Assembly (NCBI GenBank): GCA_036897485.1
Contig: JAYMTF010000776.1
Span: forward strand, 1-30,382
Direction of reading: 5' to 3'
From: Pelargonium nanum
Lineage: Eukaryota; Streptophyta; Magnoliopsida; Geraniales; Geraniaceae
DNA length: 30,382 nucleotides
The position numbers and the translations under genes were made by a program. Of this stretch, positions 1 through 11,376 are shown one piece after another (the stretch's first letter is position 1; the number at the start of each line of letters is the position of its first letter). The notes beneath the pieces are model-generated. The model did no database searches. It had not been told where the DNA came from and worked only from the letters and a program-made list of their open reading frames with translations.

Positions 1-2035
1 GCGAGAGTGCGGGCCCGCTCAGAAACTCCATTGTATAAACCGAAAAAATATATATAAGTTACGATTTTTTTTATATATTCTTGATATATAGATTAATAAT
101 GTCAACTTTCATGCAAATAATAGAAAACATAAAAAATAGTTATAAAGTTCAATATTGCTTATGCATCAACCTAACTACAAATTAACCCTCACCTCTCGTT
201 TCTCTCAAATATCCATTCGTTTTCTTCTCCAAAAAAGGTATAGTCAAAATCAAAATTTGTCTCAACCAATTAATTGTATACCATATACGTACATTACACG
301 TGTAACCAAAATAGCTACGTGCCAATAATGTTACCGTTGTGACCTCTCTTTCTCACATAAAGTGAAGGAGCTAGGGTTTCACTTTCATGTATATATCAAT
401 TTCTTTGTGTCCATTACTTTCCTTTAATGACCACAACAAGAACTCTCTACATATTGTAACCATAATCATAACATTTGTGTCAATCTACGGTTACGACCTC
501 TATTTGCATGCATAGCTTCTCATTTGGACCACCTACTACACGAGCGATAAAATTAACTTTTTATCGCGTGCATGAAATTAATTCTTCATTCAAATTTGAT
601 GAGGGATGCAAGATAAAGTTCGATGTCGATGTATATATTGAAGTGTGATTAGGGTATGACATATGAGCTTTGATTGAGTTTTGTTTTGTACGACTTTTTG
701 TCGATAGGTAGCCTAAGCAAGTCTAAGGTGTGATCGTGTGTTGCTATACTTCTCGTCAATATGGAAACTGATATTTTTTTATCTCATTATATATATGCTT
801 TTATCATTGTATTCTAGTAACATATTAAACGTATCGCAATTCACGATATATTGTTTTACTAGTAAGTTTTGACAATCTATAACTCTAAAAATCTATCATA
901 TTCGATTTTCTTATTTGTTTCAACCACAAAATAGAAACAAGATATATAACATAAATTATCAATGTGAAAATTTAGTAATTTATCAAAATTGGAAGTGAGG
1001 TTGTAGGATATGGTTGGTGAATTAATGAATAAGTTGAATATGGACCAATATTTTGTGTTAGTGGTGGTGGTGGTCATGACCATTAATGCATAAAAATTGA
1101 AGATGCGATAAATGGACCCTCTATGGTCCGAGCCAACCAAGCCTAGTCTAGACTTAGATAGTAATCTCATAGACCGTGTGTGAGTGTGAGTGTGACACTC
1201 ACATTGTGACTGACCTTGTTTTGTACTATGTGACCTAAAAGTCTAAACCCACAATCAATGCATGGTCTTGTCTTGGTTGGTCTCTAATGTACCCTTGTGT
1301 AGATGCAACCACATTGCCATCTCAATTAAACTTAAATATGCTCCATTATACCCCCAAATATCCACATGAAGTAGAGTAGAGTTTGACTATTTGAATCTGA
1401 ATTGACGGACATTCAAATTTCGACCCGACAAAATTTGTATGAGCTTTCAAGAAGAAAACAACGCGTTTTCATTGTACATGCAAAACACGCACACTAAAGA
1501 CCAGAAACGATGTGAATTTCAAGTTTTCCAATAGACTCGAACTGTGTTGAACTTTGAACTTGTAAATTTGAGGGAGGGACCACATTTTTCATGGACCTTA
1601 TTGTATATAGCTAAAGTCGTGTCCAAGTTTCATAGAGTAGGCTTTTAGTCTATGTCTATGCTAACAATGTCCCGTTTTCAGCAAGAGCTAGGGCTTGGCC
1701 TTTGTGGATTTGGGGCCTTATTACCAACTAGATTCAGTCCGACATTTGATCCAAACATTTCTAAGAATTCAGTCGTTGATTCGATCCGTTCTAATCACTT
1801 GTAGCCCGTTTTGGTCCAAGATCGAAATCCTTTTCAGCTTGGCTTCGGCCTAGAAATCCTACAAATTTCGGTTTTAATATGATCTGATTCCCAATGGATG
1901 AACACTCATTTAAACCCTTTGAAGCAAGAATAACATGGCAAAAACCTATTATCCGAGTTGGAAAATCGGATTGTGTGTCGCTAAATGGGCTAGGCAAATC
2001 GCTTGCATATTTATCATATCACTTTTCTTTATTGT
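1..2035. other. Gene-free AT-rich intergenic stretch
   Basis: No open frame here resembles a known protein, and the short frames on either strand have no splice-supported extension. The stretch is AT-rich with scattered poly-A/T runs. A short perfect inverted repeat (8-bp arms GTGAGTGT/ACACTCAC, one-base centre) lies at about 1185-1201, and a short GGT run at about 1061-1074. No tRNA, rRNA or known miRNA was recognised. Confidence 0.6.
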
Positions 2036-2480
2036 CGGGCCGCTAATGGCCCATGGACAATTATGTAAGGTAAAGGACCTAAATTTTGAGTAATTGGGCT
2101 GAGAGGGCCCAATATATCCAAAATAGATGTTAAGTGGGCCCATAAGGCCCACATTTCCCGAACATCACGGAAGCTATAATAACGATCTGTGCAACATTCC
2201 GGGTCGCACCTAAAATGGCAATTTCGGGTCGGTTCGATCCAGGCTTGATGTGAGCGTGCGTGAGCAATCATCTAAAACAGCCCGGGCCCACCAAAACTTC
2301 TCAATCACCGTCACCGCCACTTCGAAAACAGACTCCAAATCTGTCGCCACGTGTCCTCTCTCTCCCCATAAAAAGGCGCCATTTGCTGCCTCTCTCTCTC
2401 CTTTCAAATCCTCCCTCAAAACCTAAACCCTCCCATTTCTTCTTCTTCTTCTTCACAGCAAAATCCAAAACCCTAGCTGA
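2036..2480 (+). promoter_or_regulatory. Promoter and 5' leader of the SMPD4-like gene
   Basis: Five GGCCCA/TGGGCC/TGGGCT site II-type elements cluster at 2048-2053, 2095-2100, 2106-2111, 2135-2140 and 2146-2151, with a further CCCGGGCCCA at 2281-2290. A G-box (CACGTG) sits at 2348-2353. A TATA-like ATAAAAAGG lies at 2368-2376, about 115 bases before the chosen ATG. A telo-box-type AAAACCCTAG is at about 2467-2476, inside a pyrimidine-rich leader. Site II plus telo-box promoters are typical of constitutively expressed, growth-linked plant genes. The elements are seen in the sequence; their use is inferred. Confidence 0.5.
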
Positions 2481-2487
2481 GCTCGCT

Positions 2488-5400
2488 ATGCTCCCACACT
2501 CCTACACCGTCGATTCCCTCTCCCAATCCCAAGCCCTCGCCGCCTCCATCCTCTCCTCCTCCTCGCCGCCCCAAATCTCCGCCGCCTGCGCCGCCGTCGA
2601 CTCCTTCCTCCACTCCCACTCCCCGGACCAGTCGCGCCACTTCTTCTCCCTCACCTTCCCCACTCTCATCTGCAAGCTCTTCGGCTTCGACGATGCCTCT
2701 CCCTCCCCCAATCCCCTCCCCTCCACCGGCTGGATCGACGCCGTCCTCGCCTCCAACGATCCTGATTTGGCCTCCAGGGTTTTCAGCCTCCTCGCGCCCG
2801 GAGGCGTCCTCATGAGCTCCATCGCCGCCGTCGATCGCCACTCCCTCGTGAAATACGTGTTCCCTACCGAACGGCTGCCGGAATGGGCCAGGTTTATGCT
2901 CCTAAACGGTAAGGATTGTAGCGTTTTGTCTGATTTGTGTTCGTTGTTCAAGGCTAGGGTTAAGGAGGATTCTATTAAGAGCTCTTCGTATCAAATTCAG
3001 CTGAATGTGTTTGAGTATTACATGTTTTGGTTCGCTTATTACCCTGTTTGTAGAGGAAACGGTGACAATTTAGATTGTGTTTCCACGAAGAAAAGCACGA
3101 AATTCAAATTGGAGATTTGGACCTCTTCAATTCCACGGTTTTCAGGTGCAAAACGTGGATTGGAGCAGAAAATTGAGTGTAATCTGTATATACGCCTTCT
3201 CTATGCTTATCTTCGAACATTTGTGCCTGTGAATGACTTGAATGCGCGCCAACCTTACCGTAGTTCCCTTCTGCATTACTCTTCCGGTTATGATGCTTCG
3301 GTGATATCGCAAGCCGAGTTCTTCGTTAATACATTGATACAGTTTTGGTTGGTTGAGAATGATTTCTCTCCTGTACCTGTGAATTTAAGCAAGTCATTTG
3401 GTGTTTCATTTCCCTTTCGATCAGTTTTAGGTGAGACGCCTCCACCTTCAGGGCTGGGAGAGGTTGTTAAATTACTTGTGAAGTATTTGAATTTGAGCTC
3501 AGTTTCCATAGTGGAAGGGTTCGAAAATGTAGAGTACAGTGGGAGTCCTAGGTGGGTATCAAGCTCATTTGATGCTGCTAAGTCCAGGGACGTTGTATCT
3601 TTGTCACCTCATATTAGGTCGGTTGGGTCTTGGAACTCATGGGTGCAGAGACCTTTGTACAGGTTCATGTTGAGGACGTTTTTGTTCTGCCCTGTTGGGT
3701 CCTCCATGAAGAATGTATCACAAGTGTTCTCTGTTTGGACTAGTTACATGGAACCTTGGAAGATCAGCTGGAACGATTTTGCTGAGCTAGATACTATTGT
3801 GGATGGATCCACCAAGAATGCGAGCGAGGAGGATTCTCAGTCTGGCTGTGGGTATTCATCTTCATGGCAAGGCTACGTGCTATCGAATTATCTTTTCTAC
3901 AGTTCCTTGGTTATGCATTTTATAGGGTTTGCACACAAGTTCCTTCATTCTGATGCAGAGGCAATAGTCCAGATGGTGTCTAAGGTTTGTTTCTTAACCA
4001 ATGTTTTTTTGTATATATATTGTTTATGTATGTGTTCTTTAGGATGATGTTCAAATGATGCTTGATTGAATTTGCTCATCCAGTGTTTGTTTATCATTGC
4101 CTTTTGTGGTATAAATTCTGTGAACTTTAACATGCTTGAGTTTGGACATTTAAAGACATCTCTCATTCATATATCTCTTTTTGCTTGATAACTTCGATGA
4201 ACTGCCTGCACGATTAGTAAGAAATGAAAATTCAGCACTTTTGCTAGCATCATCTTCACAAGGTTTTTTATTCGGATACTAACCAAATTCTTTTACTATA
4301 ATTAATGTTCCAATCATTTTGTTTCTTTTGACTAGATAATTGGTGGGCTACTTTCTTCCGCCTATCAAAAGTATGTCAAGTTCTCATTGTGTAGAATACA
4401 TTAAGGAGTGGATTTGTTTAGCCTGTTTTGTTCTTGGGGTGTTTTAGCTATTCTTCAGGTCTGCACTCTTCCAAGCTCACCCCATCTTCGATTATTTCAA
4501 AATGCATTTCAGTTTAGTGTATACATCTGTGAAGTAATATGGATTATTTTAAGTTTGCAACAGTTGGAGTTTGTGTTCGGCAATTTGCATACAGCTGTGG
4601 CTTTTTACGTTTTAATCTGTGTGCAACTTCATTTCTGGTTGAATTGACTTGTATGATTTGAAATTTGATTCTAACTTGCATACAGCTGTAGCCTTTTAGT
4701 TTAAATTTGTTTGAAACTTCATATCTGGCTGAATGGAGTTGTATGATTTGAAATGTGATTCTTGTTTCTGCTTTTTTAGTTCTTTCTACTCCTAAGGTGC
4801 ATTTATGAGGGACTCCACACATGTCTCAATTCCAACAACTTATCCAGGTTTCTTATAATATGAAAGAGTAACTAACCTTTCCTCATCATAAATAGATGGT
4901 TGAACAAAATTTTGTAACTTGGTTTTTCCATTACCTAAAACTTTCTAGTGCCATGTACTTCCACTAGCAACTTGGAATGAAATGTCTATAATAGACATGT
5001 GCCGCATTTTTCTGTTGTGAAACATTGATTATCATGCGTAGTGGAACGTTACAAATATATCTCCTGGCTCTTTATCAACAATTTATTTTCTGCTTTTGGT
5101 GTTGCAGGTTCTTGATATATTGACATCATCTAGAGAGTTATTGGACCTTATAAAGAATGTCAATTCTGTTTTCCATTCCAAACAGGCTGGATCAGGCAAA
5201 CCTATTCTAAATAACTTGTCTAGATTTGTTCCTGGAATTCGTGAACAGTTGGAGGTAGATTCACCAATTTCCTTCCTTTCAATGCTTTGCTCGCATCAAT
5301 TCATACCATAATTGTTCATCCAATTTAAAGCTTAAGTAATATGTCTTAAAATTATTTAGTGCCTTTTTTAAAGTGATGAAAAAACTTATTTACTTTTATG

Positions 5401-6778
5401 TATCTAAAATATAATGTTCAAATTTTTTTTTTTGTGCCAACTTTTTTTCTTATTCCAAGTGTGTAGTCTTGTTATACTGAATAATTTGATCTCTGTGTAT
5501 TTTGCTGCTGGTGACGCTAGGATTGGGAAGATGGCTTATGCGAGAGTGATGCTGATGGTTCATTTTTGCATGAAAATTGGAACAAAGATTTGCGACTTTT
5601 CAGTGATGGGGAAGATGGTGGACAACAGCTCCTTCAGGTCTTTATCGATCTTTGTTACTGTTTTGCTTATTTTCACCTTCTATATGCTGGTAGAAAATGT
5701 GCCTACAATACATGATATGTTTATGGCTGACAATATGGATCTTGAGCTTGTATCAACTAACCAAACATGTTTAGTTAATCGTGTTATGTTTGTGTCAAAC
5801 CCAATTGACCCGCCTATTCTGTTTGCGTAAACTGGTTTTGTAAACCATTTAAGGATGACATTGAAACTTGTGCTTGACTCGCCTAACCCATTTACATAAA
5901 CGGCTCGTGTAACCCATTTAGGCATAACATTGAAATTAAGTTGGTCAAAGATATTGGATTGTTTTGATACTATCCAAACCCGTTTATGTAAACATGTTGG
6001 GTTGTGCCAACCCGCTCATAAGTAGGTTGTGTTTGGGCTGACCCATCTAACATAATACGGACTTTCAACATGAACACAACCCGCGAACACAAATTATACC
6101 CCTAACTTTATGTATATGATTTTGTTATTACAACTTCTCATATTGTGTGCTATTTTTTTATTGCAGCTATTCATATTGCGTGCTGAAACAGAGTTGCAAG
6201 CAATTTCGGGATCTAATCTCGCCAACAACCTTCAGTGTGTAGATTTGCTGAAAACACAAACCAGCTGTTTATTTGGTGGCTTTTCCCTGAAGCCACTTTC
6301 ACTCACCCCAGAATCCCAACCACAGAATCAACAATCTCGTGATGAAATATTCTCACCCAGAAGAGTCAGCAACCGTGCATTGTCCGTCAAATACAAAGGT
6401 GATTGGATGAAGCGCCCCATTTCCAACGATGAAGTTGCTTGGCTAGCAAAATTGCTCGTCCAGTTATCAAACTGGCTGAACGAGAATCTCGGGCTGAACC
6501 AGGAAGAAACGAGCCAAGTCAGCCCGAGATGGTCATACGTGGACCTGTCTCGCGACACAAACAATGTGTTCGGATCTTTAGCGACCATGAAGGTAATTTT
6601 GTTCGCTATCAGGTCTTGGATTGTCATGTTCGGTACAGCAGCAGTAAGGTTAATGAGACGACACGGTGTGAAGATTAATCTGAGGATACTGGCTTCAAAA
6701 AAGGTAGTGATGGTTTTGCTTTTGTATGCAGTATTCAGTGTATTGAAGAAAGCTTATGGAATGTTGCTAAGTGTGTAG
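2488..6778 (+). CDS. SMPD4-like protein (neutral sphingomyelinase 3 family), 4 exons
   Basis: Spliced coding exons are 2488-3984, 5108-5254, 5521-5637 and 6167-6778. All junctions are GT-AG and phase 0, giving about 790 aa. The protein resembles plant relatives of animal sphingomyelin phosphodiesterase 4. Animal SMPD4 is a tail-anchored protein of the nuclear envelope and ER, linked to sphingomyelin hydrolysis and nuclear pores. Visible features are an FW-rich central region (residues about 165-370), a conserved stretch of aromatic residues around the RPLYRFMLRTF motif (encoded near 3650-3680), and two hydrophobic C-terminal segments (about residues 726-748 and 766-782) that fit membrane anchoring. 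I chose the ATG at 2488 because the in-frame upstream part (from 2260) is low-complexity leader containing the TATA-like box. Introns 1 and 3 carry repeats. The family assignment is from memory of the sequence pattern; plants largely lack sphingomyelin, so the true substrate is unknown. Confidence 0.75.
4585..4762 (+). repeat. Two-copy tandem repeat, about 90 bp, in SMPD4-like intron 1
   Basis: The segment beginning TTGCATACAGCTGT at 4585 recurs at 4676 with scattered substitutions. Both copies run through a shared GTATGATTTGAAAT block (4651 and 4741). The period is about 90-91 bp. It lies wholly within intron 1 (3985-5107) and has no coding character. Confidence 0.75.
5750..6090. repeat. Degraded interspersed repeat in SMPD4-like intron 3
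   Basis: This part of intron 3 (5638-6166) is rich in ACCCGC, GTGTAACCCATTTA and CAACCCG blocks. A unit of about 68 bp recurs imperfectly: TAAACTGGTTTTGTAAACC near 5828 matches TAAACGGCTCGTGTAACCC near 5896, each followed by a matching ACATTGAAA. Similar CGTGT/ACCCG-rich text occurs at 19420-19790 and 25960-26300. It looks like remnants of one dispersed element family, but I see no intact termini. Confidence 0.4.
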
Positions 6779-8360
6779 CTTAGCAAAAATATCATCAAGA
6801 GAAAAGGATACAAAAAAAAAAAAAGTTTCTTATTTCCCAACAAAAGAAAATGAAAATTTCCACTTTTTTTCTTGGACGTTTAGCTTGTTGTGGGCACAAA
6901 TGTTTGTTTTCTTTTAGAAGGGAAGTTGATGAATGTATTATTCACGAACCTAAGCTTTTTTACACCTATAAATGTCCATAAATTTACTAACAAATGTCTA
7001 GTTCTATTTTATATAGGTAGACAAATGTGTAAGTTAATCGTTTAAGTCTCCGTATAACTCACAAATTCATTGTAGATTGCTATACAAATTTGATGACATA
7101 GTATTATTCATTCCTTAATTACAAACAGTATCCTTAAAATGGATTAATAAGGATAGTGTTCAGTTTAGAGACAATCGAAATAGATTCAGGCGGATTCATT
7201 ACAAGAAAATCCAATTTACGATGTTTGTGAGTGTATTTTCCATAGTTTTATTTTTATAAAAATATGATTTGTTCCGATTCAATTATCTTCCAACTATTCG
7301 GGGATCGATATAACTGGATTTATTTATGAATGTTATAAATGGGTCCTGATTCATCAGATTTTGAAGTGTGTACGGACAATACAATTGAAAGACACGCACA
7401 TGTTGTTGTTATGTTGAGTTGGGTCCCTTTCTCTATTTCCTTTTTACACCAATTTGAATCTATCTAACAATCCAATTTTATCTAACTTTTTTAGGAATTT
7501 TGACTCTTGTTTTTGGTCTGAATAGCAGACAGTGGTTGGATCCCACAAATGACAATAATTCACACTTTCTATTGGCTCATCAAAAACAATTCTACTGTAT
7601 TTTCTTCATCATCATCACTCACCACTCTCTCTCCTTAGAACACGGATTAATTAACAAGATAACATTATATATTGGAAGACATGATTGAGCATGTGTGTTT
7701 TTCACATGCATTTTTTTCTTTAATGAAGGGAATTATATATGAATTTGCATACATTTACCAACCATTTTTGTAAATTGCAATTCAAATCAAGAATTAGAAG
7801 AAAATGTTTAAACTATAACAAACATCTCATACATTTATGATGTAACATGTTTGAATTGAGTCCATTGGTCGGATTTAAAAGTTTAAACTGAAAACTAAGA
7901 GAAATAGGCTAAATCAGTTAATTCTCTTTCTATTATAATTAATGGAGATTCAATAATAATTTTAAAATGTTTAAGGGGTGAATTGTTTCGAATCCAGAAT
8001 TGCATATTCTATCAACCATGATTGACAAACTTACATGCATTTAACAGTGCAAAATTATAGATAAAGTCATAAAACATATTTCACACTACATATTAACAAA
8101 CTTTCACATATTGGCTATGGCTTCTGCAAAAACTAAAGTGCACTTGCAAATCTACATACATTTATAAGCATTAAAATATAAAAACAATTAACAGTACATA
8201 TTAAACTCAGACAAACAAACCTTAAAGGCACTTTAAACAGCTTCAAGTCCAAGATGTAGGGTCTTCCATTTTCATAATAACGTAAGTAAGAGGTAAGATA
8301 TCAGTTTAAAAAAGTGGGTTTAGGTAGGAAAAAGATCGAGAAAGTCAAATTGGAAAAAAA
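6779..8360. other. Intergenic, including 3' UTR of the SMPD4-like gene
   Basis: This stretch follows the stop codon. A run of 13 A residues at about 6812-6824 lies in the probable 3' UTR. Beyond that it is AT-rich with no supportable gene; the small frame at 7500-7688 has no recognisable homology and no context. Confidence 0.5.
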
Positions 8361-8367
8361 AGAAAGT

Positions 8368-8500
8368 CACGTGCGACTGTGAGAGAGTTAGGTAGAGAGT
8401 AATGAGGTCACGTGCAGTGCACGCTTCCTACAAGTTGGGGGACTTTTGTTCTTGAGATTCCCGCAGCCTCCATAACAACACGTGCATGTATTCATGCATG
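8368..8500. promoter_or_regulatory. Cluster of three G-boxes and an RY motif
   Basis: CACGTG occurs at 8368-8373, 8409-8414 and 8479-8484. The first two lie in a matching GTCACGTGC context. An RY-type CATGCATG is at 8493-8500. G-boxes/ABREs bind bZIP and bHLH factors, and RY motifs bind B3 factors. No recognisable gene follows within 2.8 kb on the plus strand or ends near here on the minus strand, so the target is unknown. Confidence 0.4.
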
Positions 8501-10780
8501 TTTTGCTTCAATTCTGTGAATCTGTGTTTTCTATTTTCTTCTTTTCCTGTCAATTGATTTTAACTGGAAAAAATAGAATGTGCAAAGGTTTTGAACTTGT
8601 TTCATTAGCTAGATTTAACTGATTTCAATATATAACGGGTTTGAAAAGGTTTACGGTTGTCATGTATTTTGGAGTTCTCGAACACTTTATTTGACTCAAA
8701 TCTAACATTAGTTTATTTTGTGAGATATGTGAAATTCGTCGTGTCACTAAACATGAGAGTAAGAATTTTTACAAAAAAACTTAGAGCCCGAGAAAGAGAA
8801 TGTATATATAGGACATAAATGATGATAATGAAGTACTTATGTCTCACAAAACAATGAGTATACTTACACTAACATATAACGTCAAACTTGATCCTCATTG
8901 AATGATGACGGACACTGTCACAATATTGCCACCTCCATCCATGAATCCTCAACGTCAAGTTCATTGTAGTACGTACGTCGTGAAAATTTGTCTTGCTATC
9001 GATTTAAATTTGCAATAGTACGTCAAACGTCTGTTTGATGAGACATCTCCACGTATCTAATTAACATAATAAGGATCATGTCATAACCCTGCACATGTAT
9101 GCATAATGGTGTGACACTGCATGTATGTTTGATGAATTATGGCATTAGTTTATATTTTTGAAAATTTGCCGACCATGACTACAAGTCCTAGACGTCAATT
9201 AATAATGTTACCAACTATTAATTAATTCAATTATGTAGCATATATTTATATTAGTATTTATGAAGAAAAAATAAATAAACCATGTTCAATGGTGCACGTG
9301 GATAGTTCTGACTATCTAGTATCTACCCTTCTTATTGGGTCAATGTCTACTTGACAAAACTCAATTTTTTTGGGGTCATGTTGTGATTTTTTTTCTTCTT
9401 TTATTTAAAAAAATATAAAAATAAATACATTATCATTTATAATTGTTTTAAATTTATTCAAATAACTACAAAAATACAATCATTATTGTTACTATTATAG
9501 GCGTCATCCTCCAGAGTACAGACCTCTTGGGCTGAAATTTTATCTGTCCGTTTCAATAATTCAAAAACAGTCGGCTGCTTAAATTTATTTTTGATATAAT
9601 TAAAAACAAATGGTACTTTATAAAAATAAAAATAAATAAATGGCAGCACACCATATTAATATTATCATATATTAGGATATAAATACAATCAGCTACCTAC
9701 ACCATTAATAATCATGTTTTTTGTCTTCTTATTCAAATGTTACTTGCCGTCTTCGGTTGTTTTATTCTAAACATATATTGTGTTGTGTCGTGTCAAACTG
9801 ATATATCGTGTAACTAAATTTATTTAATATTTTATTATTTTCAAATTATTTTGTTATTTTCAGTTTTAATGTTCATCAATGGAAGAACTAACCAGACAAA
9901 ATATTAAATTAAGATCTGTTATTAGTACAAAAATAATGGTTGTTTGGTGGCTTGTTTTGTCAACGTATAAACATTACTGTAAATTGAAATAACTATTTAC
10001 AGCCAATTATGGGTCGTACCTTCAATTATTAATCATATGAATTTATTAAGGAAAAATAAAATAATTCCTAGTATTATTTTATAATATGATTGTGGGTCTC
10101 ACAGCATTTGGTGCTACTACAGTATAGTCCATTTCAGAGAAAATAAACTGCCACGTGACTCACATTTTTGCCCTCATTTTTTTTCACTTCCCATTTTTCT
10201 TCTCTTCCTCAACATTTTACATGTATAATAAAGCTTCTAAATTGAATTAGAACTTGCAAACACTCAAACTTGACATGTAATTTCACCAGTTGGGTTCAAT
10301 CTGGATTGGACAAGATAATAAAATCGTATAAAATCATATATTTTACACGTACAAATTGAAATTCAGTTCAAAATTTTACATGTACAAATTCATGCTCTTA
10401 CTTATATCGAGAAAATATATGTAAAATTATGATTAATGATTCATTTTATTAAAAAGAATATGTAACAAGACAATCCATTATTATTTCACAAAAGTTTGAG
10501 AAGTTAGGGTGAGGTAAAGTGTGAATTTTTACCATTGCAAAAACATCACAAATCACAATAATTCAAATAATGATTGAGAGGAAAATATTTGGAGTTTTTA
10601 TGGAAACAGCCAAAACCCTAAATAACAAGTGGTGGAACCAGCTTCCCTTAGATTGGTCATTCTCTGAAAACAATGGTACAAAAAAAAGTTCCTCTCCCCA
10701 ATCCCATTTAAAGCTAATTAGCTAACAGACCACTCATAGAAACAAGAGCATGATGGTTTAATAAAACAAAACAAAACATT
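8501..10780. other. Gene-free AT-rich intergenic stretch
   Basis: The stretch is very AT-rich, with poly-T and poly-A runs (for example about 9385-9420). A further G-box (CACGTG) is at 10152-10157. No protein homology, RNA gene or complete transposon was recognised. It forms the distal upstream region of the MYB gene. Confidence 0.5.
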
Positions 10781-11376
10781 TCTTATATATAATTATAAAA
10801 CACACAAGTAGAGCATAGCAAGGTCTTAGAAAAAGAGAGGGACAAGTTTTTAAGCAAGTGTCTCTCTCACCCCTACATGATCTCCTCAACCAACAACCAA
10901 CCAACCAACCATCCAATTTAAAAAAGCAAAAAATGGCTTCATTTCAATATTTCATACACCACACAACTATTAGTGGAGGCTTGAAAATAAATATTATACT
11001 TCTTCTACTTCCCATTCTCACAGACAAAAACAAAACAAGTACACCATAGAACTGGTAGTTGAGAAGAAGAACCTCTCTCTCTCTCTCTCTCTCTCTCTAG
11101 AGTCTAGAGAGAGAGAGAAGAGTAAACAGAGAAGAAGGGTAGATAGAGAAGAGACATATTGGACTAACTGACCCTTCATATTCAGACACCACATCACTCC
11201 CATCTTTTTAAATCCTCAAAATCTCTCACTCTTCTCCACACTTTGGTGATTTCACTTCTCTCAAACTATATATCTTTCTGCTCTCACTAACACCCACAAC
11301 TATAGCATATTATTGTTCTTTTTATCTAAAACTAAGCTAGACTAAGCTATAGATAGTTTGTGAGTAAAAACTAAGT
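10781..11376 (+). promoter_or_regulatory. Promoter/leader region of the R2R3-MYB gene
   Basis: There are two TATA-like candidates: TATATATAATTATAAAA at 10784-10800 and CTATATATC at about 11265-11273. The downstream one would give a leader of roughly 80 bases. Between them lie a CAACC/CCAA repeat (10888-10914) that contains ACCAACC-type MYB-binding sequences, and a CT/GA inverted repeat. Which TATA is used cannot be decided from the sequence; the upstream one would place the hairpin in the 5' UTR. Confidence 0.4.
11073..11118. repeat. CT/GA microsatellite forming a perfect inverted repeat
   Basis: A (CT)n tract at 11073-11098 ends in CTAG, then AGT, then CTAG followed by a GA tract. The 15-base arm at 11086-11100 is the exact reverse complement of 11104-11118, with a 3-base loop. 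GA/CT tracts near plant promoters bind GAGA-type (BBR/BPC) factors; that role is inferred here. Confidence 0.8.

Noticed and set aside
2260..2487. In-frame N-terminal extension of the SMPD4-like protein
   Set aside because: The extension is low-complexity (Ser/Pro and Phe runs), overlaps the G-box and TATA-like element, and precedes a natural leader and ATG at 2488.
2473..2951. Two open frames antisense to SMPD4-like exon 1
   Set aside because: They are Gly/Glu-rich mirror translations of the GC-rich sense exon, with no homology or splice support.
10858..11049. Plus-strand 63-codon frame upstream of the MYB
   Set aside because: Its composition is that of simple promoter/leader sequence (CCAA and poly-A runs), with no splice link to the MYB exons.
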